In this document: piece after piece, positions 5,261 to 9,225 of the stretch | How positions within the stretch are numbered: position 1 is the first letter of the stretch | Layout of the letters: every line of letters begins with the position of its first letter | NCBI GenBank assembly: GCA_040758525.1 | Contig: JBFLVQ010000378.1 | Span: 1 to 9,225, forward strand | Source of the DNA: JBFLVQ01 sp040758525 | GTDB lineage: Bacteria; Acidobacteriota; Blastocatellia; Chloracidobacteriales; JADJPF01 | Direction: 5' to 3' | DNA length: 9,225 bases | Translations under genes and position numbers: made by a program | The notes under the pieces: model-generated | Told to the model about the DNA's origin: nothing | Seen by the model: only the letters and a program-made list of their open reading frames with translations | Databases searched by the model: none

Positions 5261-7393
5261 CTAGTCGCGTTTCAAACCCAGCCTTGACCAGATACTACGC
5301 GACTCGCCTTTCTTCTCAATATCTGGCAGATCCTGTAGCGCCAATTGTATATTGATATTTTGGGGATCAAGCTGTAAAGCCTGCTGTAATATCTCAGCCG
5401 CCTTCTTGGTAGCGCCATTCTTTTTATAGAATAGGCCCAACTCCATTAGATAATCTACCTCTTCAGGATCCAATCGTACGGCTTCCTTTATCGCCTCTTC
5501 AGCAAGTTTTTGACTATTAGCAAGCTTGGCATAGCTACGTCCCAATTGTGCCCAGTAGACAGCATCTTTAGGTGAAATCTCAATGGCACTTTTTAGAACT
5601 GTGATAGCCTCCTGATACTTACCTCGATCGTGGTACTCAATACCTTGAATATAATATTCTGCTGCAGTAAGCGCACGTGTCTTACCACCAGGCTCCTTTG
5701 TACCTCTAGGTATGCTCTGTGCATTGTTAGCCGTATTCTTTTCAGCAGTAGAACCAGCAGAGGGATTTGCGATTGGCAACCTATCTTTATTAACAGGCGT
5801 AGCCGTAGCTTTAGGCAGATCGGCTTGAACCGGCGCTGGCCGCGCTACTAGCGGGGTAACTTTAGGCATATTGCCAAGTGTATTATTGGTGGAAGCGGTA
5901 GTAGGAAGAGTAGGTTTAACAATTTCAGGCGCAGTTTTATCAGGCACAGCTTTAAAAGAAGTACTACTACGACGCAACATCTGGATCAACTGTTCATCAT
6001 AACGCTGCTTTTGTACTGGATCGCTAAGCACCTCATTGGCTTTAGTAATGGCTAAAGCGATCTCTCTTAATTGATCTCTAACATTGAGTCCGAAAGAAGA
6101 GAGTTCTTGCTCTCGCGCCAAGTCAAACTGCTTGGTAAGCTTGCTACCAGCCATTGCGATCACATCTTTTGAAGCATCTCGCTCCAATTCCAGCACCTGA
6201 TAGTGTGTAGCGCCATCCCTGATCTCGGCTAGCTTCCTCTCTATTTGATGGCAAAATTCCATCACCGTCTGTTGTAAGGATAGAGAATTGGCAGCAGGTT
6301 GAGCAGGTGACGAACTTGCTGGCATACTACGCTTAAATAAACGGCTCATCTCTTGCTCGTAACTCTGTTGCGTTTTTGGATCGGTCAAAACCTGATGGGC
6401 CTGGGTAATGGCATTAAAGATGATCTCCAGTTCCATACTGAGATTAAGACTATATTCATCTAGATCCGCTTGACGGCAAGGGTGAAACTGTTTGGCAAGA
6501 CGTTGATAAGCAGCTTCTATATCTGCCAATGTAGCATGATGGTTGACTTCCAGTAGTTGGTAATGAGAAGTTCCTGAGTTGATTGCTCGCATCTTGGTTT
6601 CGATCAGATAACAGAATTCCATTACTTCTCTAGTATCCAGACCGCTCTTCTCGACTGGCACTGGTGGTAAAGTAGACAGTAATGGTATTGCCATTGGCTT
6701 GATAATATTGATCGCACCTAATTGCCGCAGTGCCGATATGGTTCTTAATACTACTGCTTCTGACACTGTGCCCAATTCCAGCAATTCTTTGGTAGTATAA
6801 GAACAATCCTCCAAACTAGTAACAACAAATGCCTCTTCAGGTTGAAAATTGATCGTCTGATAGAGTGATCTTGGATCTATATCTAGTAACAAAGGAGTTT
6901 GCAGATCCCCGATCATACGCTTGATTAGCTCGGTATCGGACATCCGTCGTAGGCCTTCCAATAATACTTGACCAACAGCGAGAGAAACCTGGTATTCGTA
7001 TTTGGGCAGTTCACAATGCTCAAAAGCAATATCAGGACTAAACCAATCAAAGGTAGAGTAGACAATTTCACCAATCTGACGTGTCACCCATTGTGGCAAC
7101 TCTTCTGCTTTAATACAGTTTAGCTGAATAAGCGCTTGCTTAAAGCGCAAACTGTATTGATCCATTAGCTTAAGAGCATGCTGTAAAGACTCCTCAGCTA
7201 TCACGCCCCATTTTACCAATCTTACCCCTAGATCTTCATCATTCAGATTGCTAGTGGCAAAAACAATCGCACCATTACGAAAGTGTATGGTCTTTCTAAT
7301 AGAGGCATGATTGAGATCTAATATTCCTGTAGAACAGGCTTGATAGCATTCTCCTAATACTTTAGGAACAAAAATTTCGGTCAAAGAGCCCAT
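5261..7393 (-). CDS. DUF4388 protein with two degenerate J-like repeats and C-terminal TPR
   Basis: A 710-residue cytoplasmic protein. Residues about 1-60 fit DUF4388 (PATAN-like), including HFRNGAIVFATSN; about 60-235 continue as the usual DUF4388-associated helical region. Two J-domain-like repeats follow: about 255-356 and 375-477. Both begin VMEFC, contain HYQ(L/V)LE and end with LTDP/LSDP and a Q-x-Y-(E/D) stretch, but the HPD loop is HPC (304-306) in the first and is absent in the second (KQFDL, 421-425). An Ala/Pro/Thr-rich linker runs about 478-570, then three TPR-like helix pairs about 574-685, and a basic tail. Losing HPD means neither copy should stimulate DnaK ATPase, so they likely bind proteins. 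Such architectures in myxobacteria and Acidobacteriota relate to signalling or scaffolding; the specific role is unknown. ATG at 7393-7391 has AAGGA about eight bases upstream. The gene follows the epimerase by 144 bp in the same direction. Confidence 0.85.
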   Translation of the reverse strand: MGSLTEIFVPKVLGECYQACSTGILDLNHASIRKTIHFRNGAIVFATSNLNDEDLGVRLVKWGVIAEESLQHALKLMDQYSLRFKQALIQLNCIKAEELPQWVTRQIGEIVYSTFDWFSPDIAFEHCELPKYEYQVSLAVGQVLLEGLRRMSDTELIKRMIGDLQTPLLLDIDPRSLYQTINFQPEEAFVVTSLEDCSYTTKELLELGTVSEAVVLRTISALRQLGAINIIKPMAIPLLSTLPPVPVEKSGLDTREVMEFCYLIETKMRAINSGTSHYQLLEVNHHATLADIEAAYQRLAKQFHPCRQADLDEYSLNLSMELEIIFNAITQAHQVLTDPKTQQSYEQEMSRLFKRSMPASSSPAQPAANSLSLQQTVMEFCHQIERKLAEIRDGATHYQVLELERDASKDVIAMAGSKLTKQFDLAREQELSSFGLNVRDQLREIALAITKANEVLSDPVQKQRYDEQLIQMLRRSSTSFKAVPDKTAPEIVKPTLPTTASTNNTLGNMPKVTPLVARPAPVQADLPKATATPVNKDRLPIANPSAGSTAEKNTANNAQSIPRGTKEPGGKTRALTAAEYYIQGIEYHDRGKYQEAITVLKSAIEISPKDAVYWAQLGRSYAKLANSQKLAEEAIKEAVRLDPEEVDYLMELGLFYKKNGATKKAAEILQQALQLDPQNINIQLALQDLPDIEKKGESRSIWSRLGLKRD
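5963..6631 (-). repeat. Tandem duplicated J-like module within the DUF4388 gene
   Basis: Residues about 255-356 (6631-6326) and 375-477 (6271-5963) align across the whole module: VMEFC, HYQ-x-LE, the FNAIT/LAIT helix, LTDP/LSDP, and basic R-R/K-R ends, at a 120-residue period. The protein copies are clearly related but diverged, so the duplication is old. The two HPD loops decayed differently. Confidence 0.7.
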
Positions 7394-7480
7394 ATACCTT
7401 TCCTTGCCAGCAGATCAGTGAGCGATTACACACCTATTCTCGACTCACAGGTGACCGATACAAAGAGATAATATGAGGTT

Positions 7481-7509
7481 ATAATAATCTCAAATAGAAG
7501 GCTTTGCAA
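7481..7509 (-). promoter_or_regulatory. Candidate promoter for the DUF4388 gene
   Basis: Minus strand: TTGCAA at 7509-7504 (four of six), a 17-bp spacer, and TATTAT at 7486-7481 (five of six). The predicted start near 7474 leaves a leader of about 80 bases. The region is AT-rich, so chance matches are possible. Confidence 0.35.
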
Positions 7510-7537
7510 GAATTTTACTAGTACCTTACACTAGTCT

Positions 7538-8569
7538 TTAATCATTACTGGTAAGCAGATGCGCTAAAACCATATCTTCTCCCTGATAATCAAACATCTT
7601 TGCATCGATCTGCGTCGGCCTATTTAGTTGTTCCCATTCTATTGTGCTTTTCAATGCTTCAATGCGTGCTATCTGCTCGTAATAACCAAGTTGTTTACGT
7701 ATACGGCTAGTATCTGCAACTATAGACTGCTCCCAACGATAAGTAGGCACAAGCCCTGTAGGCATCAACTGATCTGCCACTTCCACTACTTTGCCTTGCC
7801 AGCCCACCAATTGAGCAATTGCCTCCACCCATTCAAGTTCAGAAAGTGCTGTTGGCTCGCCAATATTGTAGATCTGATTGGCTGCTTGTGAATTAGTAAC
7901 CGCTAAAACAATAGCAGCAGCAACATCCTCGACATAACCTCGTGTCCAGCGCCATTGTGCTTGTCTATGCGTTAGTAGAATGGCTGGACGTTGATCTTCC
8001 ATACGCTTCAAATAACCATAAAAACGATGCTGCTCGTCTCCTGGTCCATAAACTGCTGGCAGACGTAACACGGTAGCAAGAAGCGCTGGCTCGTCCATAA
8101 TAACTCGCTCTACCAATATCTTCTCATAGTCATAAAAGATATCCTCCTTGCTGGTTGCACTAGCACGATAAGGAAAAAGATTTTCACGCAATCGAGAATC
8201 TTCATTGAATGGTATAGGCATCAGTGGAAGTAGAGCGACATTACGAAAGCAATCATAGGCATGATAAACATCCATGCTGCTTACTACTACTACTCTTTCT
8301 ACAATACCATTAAAAGTAGCCGAGAGCAGTTTGGCATCCGCTTCTGTGTAGGCGATCATATCTAACACAACTTCTATAGAGAGTTGCGCAAATTGATCTC
8401 GAAACGAATATAGATCTTTGCGCCCACCATAAACTCTCTCTACTCCTGTAGGCAGATCCGCCTGTGTATGTCCTCTATGAAAGATGGTAACCTGGTGACC
8501 GAGTTCAACCAGTCTCCTTACTACATAAGGTCCAATAAATTTAGTGCCGCCAATAAGTAGGATTTTCAT
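7538..8569 (-). CDS. NAD-dependent epimerase/dehydratase-like extended SDR
   Basis: A 343-residue protein of the extended short-chain dehydrogenase type. The N-terminal Rossmann motif is MKILLIGGTKFIG (G7-G8-T9-K-F-I-G13), the strand-4 segment VVVVSSMDVY lies at 93-102, and the YxxxK catalytic pair is Y146-D-Y-E-K150. VYGPGD (173-178) and the GYVEDVAAAIVLA segment (about 211-221) are typical of sugar-nucleotide epimerases. It probably reduces, oxidises or epimerises an NDP-sugar or related substrate, but the substrate cannot be read. It also resembles CSP41-like family members in the GGT-x-FIG start. I chose the ATG at 8569-8567: AGGA lies about eight bases upstream, and the longer frame from 8587 uses a TTG. 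It has no signal sequence. It is divergent from the secreted-protein gene at 8646, sharing a 76-bp region. Confidence 0.88.
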   Translation of the reverse strand: MKILLIGGTKFIGPYVVRRLVELGHQVTIFHRGHTQADLPTGVERVYGGRKDLYSFRDQFAQLSIEVVLDMIAYTEADAKLLSATFNGIVERVVVVSSMDVYHAYDCFRNVALLPLMPIPFNEDSRLRENLFPYRASATSKEDIFYDYEKILVERVIMDEPALLATVLRLPAVYGPGDEQHRFYGYLKRMEDQRPAILLTHRQAQWRWTRGYVEDVAAAIVLAVTNSQAANQIYNIGEPTALSELEWVEAIAQLVGWQGKVVEVADQLMPTGLVPTYRWEQSIVADTSRIRKQLGYYEQIARIEALKSTIEWEQLNRPTQIDAKMFDYQGEDMVLAHLLTSND

Positions 8570-8592
8570 AATATCATCCTGCAGCAATAAGA

Positions 8593-8621
8593 TTGTTATC
8601 AGTTAACACAAAAACTATACT
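8593..8621 (+). promoter_or_regulatory. Sigma70-type promoter for the gene at 8646
   Basis: TTGTTA at 8593-8598 (four of six), an exact 17-bp spacer, and TATACT at 8616-8621 (five of six). The predicted start near 8628 would fall within a few bases of the ribosome site, giving a very short leader of about 18 bases. A GTTAAC palindrome sits at 8602-8607 in the spacer. Confidence 0.5.
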
Positions 8622-8628
8622 ATCTCTG

Positions 8629-8635
8629 AAGGAGG
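8629..8635 (+). promoter_or_regulatory. Strong ribosome binding site for the gene at 8646
   Basis: AAGGAGG, ten bases before the ATG, is a full-strength anti-SD match and decides this start. It also shows that this genome uses classical Shine-Dalgarno initiation. Confidence 0.75.
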
Positions 8636-8645
8636 AACTGATCAT

Positions 8646-9110
8646 ATGCTTTTTTCGCGTATAAACTACCGCTTGGCGATTGTTATTTCCCTACTCTTTC
8701 TCAATATATTACTACTTTTAACTAGCTTATCTGTTACTACACAAGCGCAACGTCGTGCCGCTGGTGGGAGTGAGGATAGTCGCTTGAGACCACCAGATAA
8801 GATTAAATGTAAGCGTGATGATCTTACCTCCTTTACTGGCCGGGTACTCTCCTTTAAACGTTATCAAGGTTATACTATCTTGAAGATGCGTACAGATGAG
8901 AAGACACAAGAGAAATTCACCCTACGCCATCCTAATACTGATGATCCTAAAGAGTTTTTCCTCTTACGCGGAGAAACCTTTCAACCTCAACATTGGACAC
9001 TAATCGAAATCGGAAAAAATCGCCTACGTCCCAATATGCGTGCTACTGTATGGGTTTGCCTGGATGGTAATGCGCCTATTGTAGATTGGCAACCACCCAC
9101 TACCAATTAG
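8646..9110 (+). CDS. Hypothetical secreted protein (154 aa)
   Basis: No family recognised. The N-terminus has R5 and R9, then a long hydrophobic stretch (about 10-30) and a likely signal-peptidase site after TTQA at residue 34, so it is probably exported; an uncleaved membrane anchor is the alternative. The mature part of about 120 residues is basic and polar, with a strand-rich look: SFTGRVLSFKRYQGYTILKMRT, KFTLRHP, HWTLIEIG and MRATVWVCLDG. That pattern recalls a small OB-like beta barrel, but this is inference only. It has exactly two cysteines, C55 and C138, near the two ends of the mature domain, which could form a disulfide outside the cytoplasm. It stands alone downstream of a good promoter and ribosome site, divergent from the epimerase. 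Confidence 0.8.
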   Translation: MLFSRINYRLAIVISLLFLNILLLLTSLSVTTQAQRRAAGGSEDSRLRPPDKIKCKRDDLTSFTGRVLSFKRYQGYTILKMRTDEKTQEKFTLRHPNTDDPKEFFLLRGETFQPQHWTLIEIGKNRLRPNMRATVWVCLDGNAPIVDWQPPTTN

Positions 9111-9225
9111 ATTCGCTAACTTTTTACCTTAACCTAATCTATTAAAGAGATTGACATAGCCAACTATTTCGCCTATATTTTACTTAGTAATCCTTTCTTT
9201 TTAATAAACTTATAAAATTCAATTG
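9111..9225. other. Non-coding end of window with an outward promoter
   Basis: An AT-rich tail of 115 bases after the last stop. I see no gene or clear terminator; a TAGATT/AATCTA inverted pair (9108-9113 and 9136-9141) is too short and widely spaced to count. It contains the promoter at 9151-9179. Confidence 0.6.
9151..9179 (+). promoter_or_regulatory. Near-consensus sigma70 promoter reading off the right edge
   Basis: A perfect -35 TTGACA at 9151-9156, an exact 17-bp spacer, and -10 TATATT at 9174-9179 (five of six). The start would be near 9186, 40 bases from the edge. It must serve a gene or RNA beyond the window. This is the best promoter in the window. Confidence 0.65.

Noticed and set aside
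7517..7535. ACTAGT...ACTAGT inverted repeat after the epimerase stop, as a terminator
   Set aside because: Only a 6-bp AT-rich stem, formed by a self-complementary hexamer seen twice, with no T-run following in the direction of transcription.

Overview
The window is a compact, AT-leaning bacterial chromosome segment (GC roughly in the mid-40s percent by eye). It holds nine protein genes and no RNA gene, mobile element or CRISPR array that I can recognise. Purine-rich Shine-Dalgarno sites and sigma70-like promoters point to an ordinary bacterium. Three features recall Acidobacteriota (Blastocatellia-like) or another deep-branching Gram-negative lineage: the DUF4388 + J-like + TPR protein, a YebC of that general style, and several orphan secreted proteins. 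This taxonomic call is inference from gene style only.

Left block (1-2282, all minus strand): a PLP-binding YggS/PLPBP-family protein, then a YebC/PmpR-family protein, then a RecU-like Holliday-junction resolvase that runs off the left edge. The usual bacterial neighbour downstream of yebC is ruvC. Here that slot holds a RecU-type nuclease, an apparent non-orthologous replacement. A likely terminator after yggS separates it from yebC-recU.

Middle block (2403-3444, plus strand): a small orphan secreted protein and a single-domain Rieske [2Fe-2S] ferredoxin. They converge on the next minus-strand gene, with a perfect 13-bp inverted repeat between the two stop codons.

Right block (3497-8569, minus strand): a PGM1-related pre-ATP-grasp/ATP-grasp ligase with its own good promoter; a 710-residue DUF4388 protein carrying two degenerate J-like repeats and a TPR tail; and an NAD-dependent sugar epimerase/dehydratase-like extended SDR. 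A 76-bp divergent intergenic region then leads to a second orphan secreted protein on the plus strand (8646-9110). The last 115 bases hold no gene but contain a near-consensus promoter firing out of the right edge.

The genes look like independent housekeeping and accessory units rather than one pathway. The most notable points are the yebC-recU pairing, the J-like tandem duplication lacking HPD, and the PGM1-type ligase with no visible peptide partner. I found no convincing wholly new multi-gene system.
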